Shown here one piece after another: positions 42,746-51,011 of a stretch of DNA of 64,000 nucleotides. Under the pieces are notes generated by a model. The model saw only the letters and a list, made by a program, of their open reading frames with translations, was not told where the DNA came from and did not search any database. The position numbers were made by a program, and so were the translations under genes. This stretch comes from Micrococcaceae bacterium Sec5.7 (GTDB lineage Bacteria; Actinomycetota; Actinomycetes; Actinomycetales; Micrococcaceae), in NCBI GenBank assembly GCA_039636785.1, contig CP144169.1, positions 3,038,001 through 3,102,000 on the forward strand. The letters run 5' to 3'. Numbering within the stretch: position 1 is the stretch's first letter; every line of letters begins with the position of its first letter.

Positions 42746-43404
42746 GACCGGAAAGGGCCGGGCATCGACGTTGTCGGGCCCTGCCCGAAGGAGGCGGCCG
42801 CGCTCCCGCATGTTCTGGCGGGGTTACCCGCCACCTGCGGCCCCGTCGTGGTGGATAACGGACCCACAGACGGTTCCGCCGCCATTGCCCGCGCACCCGG
42901 GGCCACCGTGGTGTCCGAGCCGCGGACGCGTTTCGGGCGGGCAGCCCACGCCGGGTTGCCCGCCGCAACATCGGATGATGTGGCATTCTGCGATTGCGAC
43001 GGGTCGATGGGCGGGGAGGACCTGCGCCGCGTTGCCGCACCGGATCCGGCGGGACGGCCAGATCTGATGCCGGGACGACGACCAGCCCGGGGCTCCTGGC
43101 CCTTTCACGCCCGGCCGTCGAACGCCGTCCCGGCTCACCGGCTCCGACGGCGCCTGAACATCAGCATTCACGACCTCGGCCCCATGCCCGTGGCCTCACG
43201 CCAACGCCCCCTGGACCTGGATCTGCAGGACCCGCGCAGCGGGTACCCTTCGAAATGATCCTCAAGGCCGCGCGCGCCGGGCGGAGGATTGAGGATATCC
43301 CGGTTGGTTACCGGCCACGCACCGGACAGTCCAAGGCCACCGGCACCGTACGGGGCGCCATCACGGCCGTGATCGACGTGTCACGCCGGCCGCGGAACAG
43401 CTGA
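42746..43404 (+). pseudogene. Family-2 glycosyltransferase, decayed
   Basis: Conserved pieces are readable in different frames: IDVVGPCPKEAAALPHVLAGLPATCGPVVVDNGPTDGS, TVVSEPRTRFGRAAHAGLPAATSDDVAFCDCDGSM, LHDLGPM-like IHDLGPMPVA, then LQDPRSGYP and FEMILKAARAGRRIEDIPVGYRPRTGQSKATGTVRG. A frame change lies near 42757 and a one-base loss near 43249 (GYP/FEM). Several conserved Leu or Asn positions have become Pro or Lys. The gene therefore looks inactive, although it sits inside a tight operon and overlaps the DUF2064 start. Confidence 0.75.
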
Positions 43405-44066
43405 TGCACCCGGCCTCCCCGCTCACCATCGTCGTCATGGCCAAGGAATGCCTACCCGGACAGGTCAAGACCCGGCTGACGCCGGCCCTGAGCCATGCCC
43501 TGGCCGCGGACGTTGCCGCCGCGAGCCTGGATGACACACTGTCCACCGTCGCGGCCCTGCCCGTGGCACGCCGGGTCCTTGCCTACACCACCGACCGACG
43601 CCCGGCCCTGGCTGCCGGCTTTGAACTGTTTCGACAACCCGACGGCGGCCTCGACCAGCGCCTCGCCGCCGTCTTCGATGCCGCCCGGGAATACGGGTGG
43701 GGAGCCACGCTCCTGATCGGCATGGACACCCCCCAGCTTCGAGCCGGTCACCTCCGGGCCTGCCTCAAACCGGCACCCGGCGTCGACAGCTGGATCGGCC
43801 TGTCCGGTGACGGCGGCTTCTGGGCGTTGGCACTGCGCAACCCCGACGGGGACCTGACCCGCGGCGTGCCCATGTCCGCGCCAGCCACCGGAGCCCGGCA
43901 GCTCGAACGCCTGCTCCAGGCCGGTCACCGGGTCCGTCTGCTCCCCCAACTGACCGACGTGGACACCATCGGCACCGCGGTTCAAGTCTCAGAACAAATT
44001 CCCCACAGCCGATTCGCCCGGGCACTGCAGGCAGCACTGGCACACCGCCCGGCCGTAAGACCATGA
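43404..44066 (+). CDS. DUF2064 (TIGR04282-like) glycosyltransferase-fold protein
   Basis: This 220-residue protein of the nucleotidyl/glycosyltransferase A fold has TIVVMAKECLPGQVKTRLTPALS at the start, LLIGMDTPQLRAGHL, WIGLSGDGGFWALALRNP and RVRLLPQLTDVDTI near the end. Members often stand beside a family-2 glycosyltransferase, as here with the decayed GT2 at 42746, and some are linked to arsenosugar or lipid-sugar synthesis. ATG 43404 overlaps the upstream stop. The role is unassigned. Confidence 0.85.
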   Translation: MHPASPLTIVVMAKECLPGQVKTRLTPALSHALAADVAAASLDDTLSTVAALPVARRVLAYTTDRRPALAAGFELFRQPDGGLDQRLAAVFDAAREYGWGATLLIGMDTPQLRAGHLRACLKPAPGVDSWIGLSGDGGFWALALRNPDGDLTRGVPMSAPATGARQLERLLQAGHRVRLLPQLTDVDTIGTAVQVSEQIPHSRFARALQAALAHRPAVRP

Positions 44067-44115
44067 GACCCCATTGAAATCCGGGCATTGCGGGCTGCTT
44101 GGAAGGAGAAACCAT

Positions 44116-44164
44116 ATGAACAACGCACCGTCAGTCATTGTGTTTGATGTGAACGAGACGCTTT
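44116..44164 (+). pseudogene. Haloacid dehalogenase-like gene, 5' fragment
   Basis: The start MNNAPSVIVFDVNETL carries HAD motif I (DVNET), with AAGGAGA before ATG 44116. Codon 17 is cut by the IS21-type element. The gene resumes at 48232-48238 with LSDMSPMGARFADVGAEV. Removing the insertion and one copy of the repeat CGCTTT restores the frame ETLSDM. Confidence 0.88.
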
Positions 44165-44240
44165 TGACAATGTCAACTTGAGTGGAGACCACTTTGGCAG
44201 CCTGACTTGAGCCCACCTCGCGAATAATCGAGGCTGACTC

Positions 44241-44348
44241 TTGACCCGCCACCGCAACCCGCGCACCGTCCTGCGCTACATCAAACCCGGCGCCGAAGCC
44301 GTCACAGAAGTCACCGAACTGCTCGACGTCGCGCCACCCAGACGCTGA
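44241..44348 (+). pseudogene. Tyrosine recombinase (integrase), C-terminal fragment
   Basis: The translation LTRHRNPRTVLRYIKPGAEAVTEVTELLDVAPPRR and stop is the usual end of a phage-type integrase, with the Arg-Tyr active-site block GH(R)NPRTVLRYI. No upstream part remains. Confidence 0.6.
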
Positions 44349-44430
44349 ACCACCACCCGCGACCCCAGATCAGGCTGGTCGGCCATATCCGTCGCTCTTC
44401 TTCGGCGCCAGGCCGGAACCCCCTCGGCGA

Positions 44431-44636
44431 AGGCCATCGCCGAGGTGACCGGCAGGCCTGGGGCCTGGGGAGGATCGGTGCGGGATCCGGCGATAGGCCC
44501 TTGGAGACCCATGCGATCCACGGAACCCGTCGCTTATTCAGAGATCCGCAAACGGGGTCCTCCTCGATGTGGAACAGAAGGCGCTAAGGACTGTTTCTGT
44601 TCCATGCATCCTCAGGTCCCAAAGCGGTTCGATCCA
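44431..44636 (+). repeat. 205-bp direct repeat, copy 1 (copy 2 at 47322-47526)
   Basis: Both copies share GGCCATCGCCGAGGTGACCG through CAGGTCCCAAAGC with a handful of changes and one 1-base indel. They flank the lipoprotein/protease genes and the third IS21-like end. They are part of the element's own termini or of an older IS; the content is unidentified. Confidence 0.75.
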
Positions 44637-44776
44637 CGGGCCAGGACGGCCCAGGAATCGGGAGCCGCCGGGTATTCCGGGTCGCACGGCGGGAGCGCAG
44701 GCTCTGTCGACGGCGGAAGAAGGCCAGAGCAGCCCCAAGCCAGTACCCGCCGATCTGTGGTCGGGTCCACTATCAG

Positions 44777-45229
44777 TCAGCCGCCGCTGCCTTCAATGGT
44801 TCTTCCTCCGATGGGGCTTGCGAGAGTGACATAGCCGACCAGTGTCATATTTTGAGCCGTGCAGGGTTCTCCAAATGTCTCGGCAATGACTATCAGCTTG
44901 ATTGAGGTCTCGGTTTCGCTCACCCGAACTTTCCGAGGAACGGTGCAGGACTTCTGCGACGAGCTGAGATAGATGCGGTTAAGCGTTTTGTCGACCTTGA
45001 CCAGCGACCATGGGAGAGTCGCTCCGGGGGCAGCCGTCGAATTGTCTCTAGGTAACTCGTTCCCCTCCGGCCGGATGGAGGTGGGCAGCTGGGAGCCCGT
45101 GGGCTCGGATGTTGCAGGAACTGTCGGACCAGGCGCACCCCCGGTCGAAGGAGCGCAAGCCGTGAGGGCGCTGAGAGCCATTGCGACAGCCATAAGCGCC
45201 GCGAGAGTGATGCGCCTGGTCCGATTCAT
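44777..45229 (-). CDS. Small lipoprotein, unknown
   Basis: This 150-residue protein has an N-terminal signal peptide with a lipobox (ALSALTAC, Cys near 24), a Pro/Thr/Ser linker and a C-terminal domain with WSLVKVDKTLNRIYLSSSQKSCTVPRKVRVSETETSIKLIVIAETFGEPC. Two Cys pairs suggest a disulfide. I do not recognise the family. ATG 45229 is preferred over 45289 because it starts at MNRTRRITLAALM. It begins 7 bp after the protease stop; the two are cargo of the composite element. Confidence 0.75.
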   Translation of the reverse strand: MNRTRRITLAALMAVAMALSALTACAPSTGGAPGPTVPATSEPTGSQLPTSIRPEGNELPRDNSTAAPGATLPWSLVKVDKTLNRIYLSSSQKSCTVPRKVRVSETETSIKLIVIAETFGEPCTAQNMTLVGYVTLASPIGGRTIEGSGG

Positions 45230-45236
45230 GCTGATC

Positions 45237-46346
45237 CTATTGGGCTGGGGAGACACCGAAGATTTTCTGCTGCAGACCCACGTCCGCAAACCACACTGTG
45301 TTGCCTCCGTTTGACAGACCGCTGATCGTACCGGCGATCTTTACGCCATCTGAGACTTTGAACACGACCGGGCCGCCACTATCCCCGGACTGCACTATCA
45401 TTGTCGGTGCATTGGCACTGTCAAGTCCACAGACGTGAGTTCCGTCCGTATATGTAATGCACGCGTTGATGAAGTCTACGGTGCCGCCACAGGCGTATCC
45501 GGTGAACGATCCGTCGGTGCATACCGCCATTCTCGGCGTCACCGTGACGGCACCTCGCACATGCTCCTGTGAGATTTTTCCTGTCCAGATATTCGGCGAG
45601 TAACTAGCGCCGGAGACCAGTTCACTATCAATCCGGTTGTTGCCCCACTGAACGTTAGTGACGGTACCCATTTGGTAGTTGGACCAAACCGTGGTTCCGT
45701 CAAAATAGCCCTGATACCACAGAGTGTTGATCGGGGCGCAGTGCCCGGCGGTCATCATATACGTTGGCGCTCCGTTCCCGTAGGGAGCGGTGGCGGTGCA
45801 TTGGAAGATCCACCATTGCCCATTGATCAGCTGGTAGCTGACAATCCTGTCGCCTCCATAGAGTGGCGGGCTGTCAATAAAGGGGGGATAGAAGCCTGGC
45901 GTTGGGCTGGAGCTAATGGTGGCGGTCGTGGAAGGAGGCGCACCCGCCGTTGCTGGGGATTGTTTCTTTGGCTCGGTGGGGGCCTTACCGAGCGGCGGGG
46001 GAGTCTTGCCTGCAAGTGTTTTCTTGACGGTTGGCTCGACGAGCGCGTGTTGGAAGACCTTGACGTTGTTCCCCAGGGCGGCTTTTAGTGCCTGCAGTTC
46101 GTTTCCGCGGACGCTGGTGAGCCCAACCTGAATGATGCCGTCGGATTCAGCCCAAACCGAAAGCCGATCGGAGAAACCGTTGGCTGCGGCGGCTGCGGGG
46201 ACTGCGGTCTCGAAATCAGCCAGGCCGGGCGGGGCGGTTGGGGCAGCGCTTACGACTCCCGGAGCAACGGTTACCAGTCCAGCAGCGAGCGACATCACGA
46301 TAAAAGGCACAATGAATGTGCGTCTGAAGCGGCGCATTTTCGTCAA
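45237..46346 (-). CDS. Secreted trypsin-like (S1-type) serine protease
   Basis: This protein of about 369 residues has a signal peptide (RRFRRTFIVPFIVMSLAAGLVTVAPGVVSAAP), a propeptide-like region, a Pro-rich linker and a chymotrypsin-fold domain. The triad is His in YMMTAGHCAP, probably Asp in NNRIDSELV, and Ser in VQSGDSGGPVVF. Six Cys fit disulfide stabilisation. GC is visibly lower than in the surrounding genes, supporting acquisition with the IS21-type element. It is cotranscribed with the downstream lipoprotein. Confidence 0.87.
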   Translation of the reverse strand: MTKMRRFRRTFIVPFIVMSLAAGLVTVAPGVVSAAPTAPPGLADFETAVPAAAAANGFSDRLSVWAESDGIIQVGLTSVRGNELQALKAALGNNVKVFQHALVEPTVKKTLAGKTPPPLGKAPTEPKKQSPATAGAPPSTTATISSSPTPGFYPPFIDSPPLYGGDRIVSYQLINGQWWIFQCTATAPYGNGAPTYMMTAGHCAPINTLWYQGYFDGTTVWSNYQMGTVTNVQWGNNRIDSELVSGASYSPNIWTGKISQEHVRGAVTVTPRMAVCTDGSFTGYACGGTVDFINACITYTDGTHVCGLDSANAPTMIVQSGDSGGPVVFKVSDGVKIAGTISGLSNGGNTVWFADVGLQQKIFGVSPAQ

Positions 46347-46597
46347 CTTTCTCGAGTGCAGATGAGTTGGCGTCTCGCCCTGAAAATGCGCTTGACCGAT
46401 CCCCCAATGTGATCACATTAGGCCCGGCCTCGTTCCTTTACAATTGCTTCGTCAAATATTTTGACCATTCTTATTATGTCGAGTTCTCGCACTCCGGCAG
46501 TGTTTGGGACATGCGGTTGGCTCGTTGGCGAGTTCGCCCGAGACAAAATAGTCGTTCTTCTTGCATTCAGGGCATACCTGGCTTGAGGTGTACCGGA

Positions 46598-47330
46598 TGA
46601 TTATGGCAGCTTGATTGGGTACCGCTTTGGCAGTTTGCTCGGAGCCCATCTTGCGGCTCGCCGGAAGATGAATCGCAGTTTCAATTGAGCCCACCCCACC
46701 ATTGATTTCATCAAAGTGTTTTTCCAACGATGGAAGGCGGTGATGGGGTTAGGGGTGGAATTGTTTGAACGGATCGGTCGGGATGCCCGTGTCGAGGTCT
46801 ATCAATCCACAGGCTTGCCGGAGAGCATGGTGTATCGCGGAGGACGGTGCGTCAGGCTGGCTTCGGCTGAACCCCCTGGGAGAAGGGCTCCGGTCCGTTC
46901 AGCGCCACGGCGGGACCGATTCAACCCGTGAGGGGATGCTGCGACTGATCTTGATGCTCCGCTGAAGCAGCGTCATACGGCCCAGTGTGTTTTTGACCGG
47001 CTGGTCGATGAACACGGGGCCGTGATTTCGTATTCAACAGCGCGTCAGTATGTGAAGGCCCGCCGCGCTCGGATCGAGTGCGAGGCGGGGAAGACATCGC
47101 TGGATGCATTCATCCCTCAGGAACACGCCCCGGGCGCCGAGGCTGAGGTTGATTTTGGTGAGGTCTGGGTCGATCTGGCCGAAGTGCGCACGAAGTGCTA
47201 CATGTTCGCGTTCCGGCCCTCATACTCGGCAAAGCCGTGCACCGGACCGGACCAGGGCCAGGAGGCCTTTCTGGAAGGCCATCTTGACGCGTTCGCCACG
47301 ATCGGCGGCATCTCGACCCGGAGGCCATCG
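46598..47330 (+). pseudogene. IS21-type end with decayed istA (plus orientation)
   Basis: An IS21-like end (TGATTATGGCAGCTTGATTG, then ACCGCTTTGGCAG) is followed by an istA-like reading broken by frame changes and stops: ELFERIGRDARVEVYQ, then HTAQCVFDRLVDEHGAVISYSTARQYVKARRARIECEAGKTSLDAFIPQEHAPGAEAEVDFGEVWVDLAEVRTKCYMFAFR. It stops at the 205-bp repeat. It is not functional. Confidence 0.75.
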
Positions 47331-47548
47331 CCGAGGTGACCGGCAGGCCTGGGGCCTGGGGAGGATCGGTGCGGGATCCGGCGATAGCCCTTGGAAACCC
47401 ATGCGATCCACGGAGCCCGTCGCTTATTCAGCGATCCGCAAACGGGGTCCTCCTCGATGTGGAACAGAAGGCGCTAACGCCTGTTTCTGTTTCATGCATC
47501 CTCAGGTCCCAAAGCTGTTCTATCCAGCCTCAGATCCCTCTGGTGGCG

Positions 47549-48076
47549 CTACCGATGGTTTTCGTTCCGATGTTCCCCACAGGCCTGGGCTCCCTGTTTG
47601 ATGTGGTTCGCGCGCGGCCAGTTGTAATCGCCCGTGAGGTTAATGTGTTCCCATCCCAGGGGCGAGAGGTCGACTTCAGCCTCAGCACCCGGGGCGTGTT
47701 CCTGAGGAATGAACACCTCCAGAGATGTTTTGCCTGCCTCATACTCGATCCGGACCCGGCGGGCCTTCACATACTGGCGCACCGTCGAATACGAAACCTC
47801 TGCCCGGTGTTCATCGATGAGGCGGTCAAAGATCCGCTGAGCGGTATGCCGCTGCTTCCGCGGCGCAACCAGATCCTGCTTCAGCATCTCGTCAATGGCA
47901 GGCTTGAACTGATCCAGCTTAGGGGCGACCCGGACCGGGGTCTTTCGGCTCGGCGGTTCCGCTGATGCCAGCGCCTGACGAACCGTTCGCCGCGCAACAC
48001 GATACTTCTTTGCCAATCGCCGAATGGACAAGCCATCCATTCGGGCGTCCCGCCGGATCTGAGCAAAAACATCCAC
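47549..48076 (-). pseudogene. Truncated istA joined to a Tn3 transposase tail
   Basis: The first ~143 residues are an IstA N-terminus (MDVFAQIRRDARMDGLSIRRLAKKYRVARRTVRQALASAEPP ... EHAPGAEAEVD). The frame then continues without a stop into LSPLGWEHINLTGDYNWPRANHIKQG, which is the C-terminal signature of Tn3-family TnpA. The join lies near 47645. A similar TnpA tail is at 54855-54980. This is an IS/transposon chimera from recombination, not a working transposase. Confidence 0.75.
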
Positions 48077-48237
48077 TCGACTCCATCACTGCCTTCCACC
48101 ATCGGAAAAACACTCTGACGGAATCAACGGTGGGGTGGGCTCAAGTGAAACTGCGATTAATGCTCCGGCGAGTCGCGAGGTGGGCTCAAGTCAGACTGCC
48201 AAAGTGGTACCCACTCAAACTGCCATAACCACGCTTT

Positions 48238-48487
48238 CGGACATGTCCCCGATGGGTGCCCGGTTCGCTGACGTCGGTGCCGAAGTGCTACGCGGGTTGT
48301 TGGGACGTACGGCGTTGGACAGGGACCTGGACGGCGCGGTGGAACATGTCATGGGTGGCATGGCAGCGCTCGGACTGCATCCGGATGTCGCAGACGGTGT
48401 CCGGACACTGAAGTCGGCAGGCTACCGGCTGGTCACCCTGACCAACGGATCCCCGCAGGTCGCGGAAAAACTGTTTGCGCATCACGG
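48238..48487 (+). pseudogene. Haloacid dehalogenase-like gene, 3' fragment
   Basis: It continues the frame of 44116-44164: SDMSPMGARFADVGAEVLRGLLGRTALDRDLDGAVEHVMGGMAALGLHPDVADGVRTLKSAGYRLVTLTNGSPQVAEKLFAHHG, with HAD motif II in LTNGS. Similarity ends at about 48487; motifs III and IV are lost, replaced by unrelated sequence. The gene is therefore broken twice: by the element and by a 3' deletion. Confidence 0.82.
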
Positions 48488-48632
48488 GCCTCGGCGGCCT
48501 GGCCCAGGCGTTGGCTCCGGCCGGGCCGGTGTAGTCCACGTCAGGCAGCGTCCGCAGGGCCGGCAGCCCGGGCTGCGTGCTCCCGGTGGAAGGTGTGTGC
48601 CGCGGCGTAACCGAGGTGCACACCCCGGTTCC

Positions 48633-48860
48633 TTAGGCGGTGGGCTCGGGGGCTGCGGGGAGGTCGAGTTCCGTGCCGGCGTAGTGGTTGAAGTAGTTGG
48701 TGAACAGGTTCGCGGCGATGTGGGCGAAGGCCTCGGCGAGGTCCTCGTCGCGCCATCCGGCGTCGAGGGCCGCCCACCAGACGGTGTCGGAGACGTTGCA
48801 TGCCGGCGTGGATGTTGAGCAGCTCGCCCATCTTTTTCGCCAGCTTGGGTTCTGACCTGT
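48633..48860 (-). pseudogene. Carboxymuconolactone decarboxylase-family remnant
   Basis: An N-terminal piece (KKMGELLNIHAGM) is joined to a C-terminal piece in another frame (NVSDTVWWAALDAGWRDEDLAEAFAHIAANLFTNYFNHYAGTELDLPAAPEPTA and stop). Both are typical of CMD-family proteins, but the middle with the Cys-x-x-Cys site is missing. This is an internal deletion near 48794. Confidence 0.6.
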
Positions 48861-48953
48861 AGGGGAACGGTCGTTGGCGCTATGGATTCTGTTTGGGTTG
48901 CATGGTTCGGGAGTTGCTCGATTCGGTGACAGGCACTGCGGCGGGGCTTGCCG

Positions 48954-50333
48954 TCACCGCTTTTCCCGCTCTGAAGCGGGGCTGCGTCGTGACCATACGA
49001 CGACGGGTATGAGAAACAAAGCCAGGATGCCGCCGCCGAGAGAGAGCACGGCGTAGCTGGAGTCGGCCACGATGATACCCGAGAGACCGCCCCCGGTGGC
49101 GCCGGCCAGGGCGATGAGGACATCGACCGCTCCTTGGGTCCTTGCCCGCGTCTCAGGGGCTGTCGCGTCAACGATCAGGGCGGTGCCGCTGATGAGTCCG
49201 AAGTTCCATCCCAGCCCCAGCAGGGCAAGGGCGATCATCAGGACGGTCATAGAGTCCGACGGTGCAACCGCGGCGACGATTCCTGCTGTCAGCAGTGTAA
49301 GGCCGGACGCGATCGCCATCGGAATGCGGCCGATCTTGTCAACGAGTACACCGGTCACGAGTGAGGGCAGATACATCGATCCGATGTGCACGCCGATCAC
49401 AATGCCAACCTCGGCAAGGCTGTGGCCGTGCTGCCTCATTTGGACCGGAGTCATAGTCATGATCGCGACCATGGCAACCTGCGTGAGCACCATCACCGTC
49501 GCGCCGACAGCGACGCCCCGGTTCGTTGTTTCCGGAGCTCCCGGCTCCGCGCTGGATGGGGTAGTGGAGGTCGGCTCGTTCAGTGCGAGTGCTTTCGCGA
49601 TCATGAAGGGGTCCGGCCGAAGAAATGCCAGGAGCACGAATCCTGCGACGAGGTATGCGGCGGCGGCCAGCAAAAACGGGCCGGCAAGGGCCGGGATCCC
49701 CAGAGAGATTGCAATCCCACCCATGGCGTCAACGAGGTTGGGGCCGGCGACCGCACCGACAGTGGTGGAGACCATGGCGATGCTGACCGCTGTCCCGCGC
49801 TGTTGGGGTTGGGCGAGATCTGTTCCGGCGTAGCGGGCTTGCAGGTTTGTCGCGGTTCCCGAGCCGTATATAACCAGGGCCACGAACAACAGCACGATGT
49901 TGTTGTTGACCGCGGCCAGAACCACGCCTGCGGCACCGATTCCGCCGGCGAGGAAACCGGCTGTCAGGCCGGTGCGCCGGCCGAAACGCTGGGAGAGCCG
50001 GCCGACCAGCAGGGCCGCGGCCGCCGAGCCGAGGGTAAACAGGGCAGAGGGCAAACCGGCAAAACTTCCGGTGCCGAGCATGTCCTGAGCCAGCAGGGCA
50101 CCTACCGTGATGCCTGCGGCCAGGCCGGCGCCGCCGAAAATCTGAGAAGCGACGACGATGAGCAACGTGCGCCGGTACAAACCCTGCCGCTTCTCCGCGG
50201 AGTCCGCATAGGAGCGGAGCGTCACATCCCTGTCGGCCACGGCGTTGTGTGGAATGCCGGTCCGGGGTGGGTGGGACTGGTGACCCTTCGTTCCCGTTTC
50301 TGCCTTGAGTCCGTCGCGGTTGGGCCGCTTCAT
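48954..50333 (-). CDS. MFS transporter
   Basis: This protein of about 459 residues has 12 predicted hydrophobic segments and the MFS loop motif RLSQRFGRRTGLTAGF between segments 2 and 3, with DKIGRIPMAIASGL in the second half. About 55 hydrophilic residues precede the first helix, so a later start near MTLRSY-like codons is possible. Its 5' end is 133 bp from the MerR gene on the same strand, but no shared transcript is evident. The substrate is unknown; a metal or drug efflux role is guesswork. Confidence 0.87.
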   Translation of the reverse strand: MKRPNRDGLKAETGTKGHQSHPPRTGIPHNAVADRDVTLRSYADSAEKRQGLYRRTLLIVVASQIFGGAGLAAGITVGALLAQDMLGTGSFAGLPSALFTLGSAAAALLVGRLSQRFGRRTGLTAGFLAGGIGAAGVVLAAVNNNIVLLFVALVIYGSGTATNLQARYAGTDLAQPQQRGTAVSIAMVSTTVGAVAGPNLVDAMGGIAISLGIPALAGPFLLAAAAYLVAGFVLLAFLRPDPFMIAKALALNEPTSTTPSSAEPGAPETTNRGVAVGATVMVLTQVAMVAIMTMTPVQMRQHGHSLAEVGIVIGVHIGSMYLPSLVTGVLVDKIGRIPMAIASGLTLLTAGIVAAVAPSDSMTVLMIALALLGLGWNFGLISGTALIVDATAPETRARTQGAVDVLIALAGATGGGLSGIIVADSSYAVLSLGGGILALFLIPVVVWSRRSPASEREKR

Positions 50334-50466
50334 GGGACGGCCTTCCTGCTGGTGTCCGGTGTAGTTGGCAAGTGGTCGGTTCCGCGCATCCGTCCGGCCA
50401 CGATGATTCCGGAGACGGCGGTGAGGGCAGCTTCGGCCCGGGGGTTACCGGCCGGCGGGGTGGTTT

Positions 50467-50859
50467 TCAGGGGTAGTTGCAGATTCGTCCGGGATCGCAG
50501 GTTGCGGGGTCTGCTCCGGCCGCCACCTCATGAAGGTCTGCCACCGTCGCCCGCAGGGCGGTCAGTTCGGCGATCCGGGTATCAAGTTCGGCCAGACGCA
50601 GGGCCAGCAGGTCCCGCACATGGATGCACGGGGCCTGGCCGGCGTCGCGCAGGTCCAGGATTTCCTGGATCTGCGCCAGGGTCAGCCCCGCGGCCCGGGC
50701 ACGGCGGATGAAACCCAGCCGGCCGACGGTCTCTTCCCCATATTCCCGGTACCCGTTGGAAGCGCGGCCGGCCGGGGGCAGCAGTCCGCGGTCCTCGTAG
50801 AACCTCACGGTTTTGGCCGTCACACCGGATGCCTCGGCCGTTTCCCCGATGCGCATCAT
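50467..50859 (-). CDS. merR: MerR-family metal-responsive regulator
   Basis: This 130-residue regulator has the winged helix MRIGETAEASGVTAKTVRFYEDRGLLPPAGRASNGYREYGEETVGRLGFIRRARAAGLTLAQIQEIL, a dimerisation helix, and metal-site Cys in APCIHVRDLL and TCDPGRICNYP. It is divergent from merA, with a MerR-type promoter (19-20 bp spacer) between them. The Cys spacing at the C-terminus (C-x5-C) differs from the classical MerR loop and is closer to ZntR/CueR-type loops, so metal range is uncertain; the context says mercury. Confidence 0.9.
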   Translation of the reverse strand: MMRIGETAEASGVTAKTVRFYEDRGLLPPAGRASNGYREYGEETVGRLGFIRRARAAGLTLAQIQEILDLRDAGQAPCIHVRDLLALRLAELDTRIAELTALRATVADLHEVAAGADPATCDPGRICNYP

Positions 50860-50895
50860 GAACCTCTTCCACCTGGCCCGGCAGGAATCACCGGC

Positions 50896-50927
50896 TTGAC
50901 CTTCCAGTCTAGGGGAAGGTGCAGACT
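50896..50927 (+). promoter_or_regulatory. MerR-type promoter/operator of the mer operon
   Basis: The -35 TTGACC (50896-50901) and -10 CAGACT (50922-50927) are 20 bp apart, a long spacer typical of MerR promoters. The spacer holds the dyad ACCTTCC-8-GGAAGGT (50899-50920). It is located between divergent merR and merA. Confidence 0.85.
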
Positions 50928-51011
50928 GGCGGTAGAAGAGGGACGGGCCCGGGTCCGAAACCGGAGTCTTGGTCCTTGAAGGTACGTGTTCGTCACGATT
51001 TTGGAGGTTTC

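Larger units (their letters stand above)
44165..48231. mobile_element. IS21-type composite element, 4.07 kb
   Basis: Both ends start TG and share blocks: TTGAGTGG-ACCACTTTGGCAG then CTGACTTGAGCCCACCTCGCG, inverted at the right end. The element is flanked by the direct repeat CGCTTT (44159-44164 and 48232-48237). Inside are a tyrosine-recombinase fragment, a lipoprotein and a secreted protease, a third IS21-like end at 46598 with a decayed istA, and an inverted truncated istA at 47549-48076. It has inserted into a haloacid dehalogenase gene. Confidence 0.82.

Noticed and set aside
46452..46727. 91-codon minus-strand frame with CPECKK and CPKHC
   Set aside because: It looks zinc-ribbon-like but spans the IS21-type end at 46598, so the frame is probably accidental.
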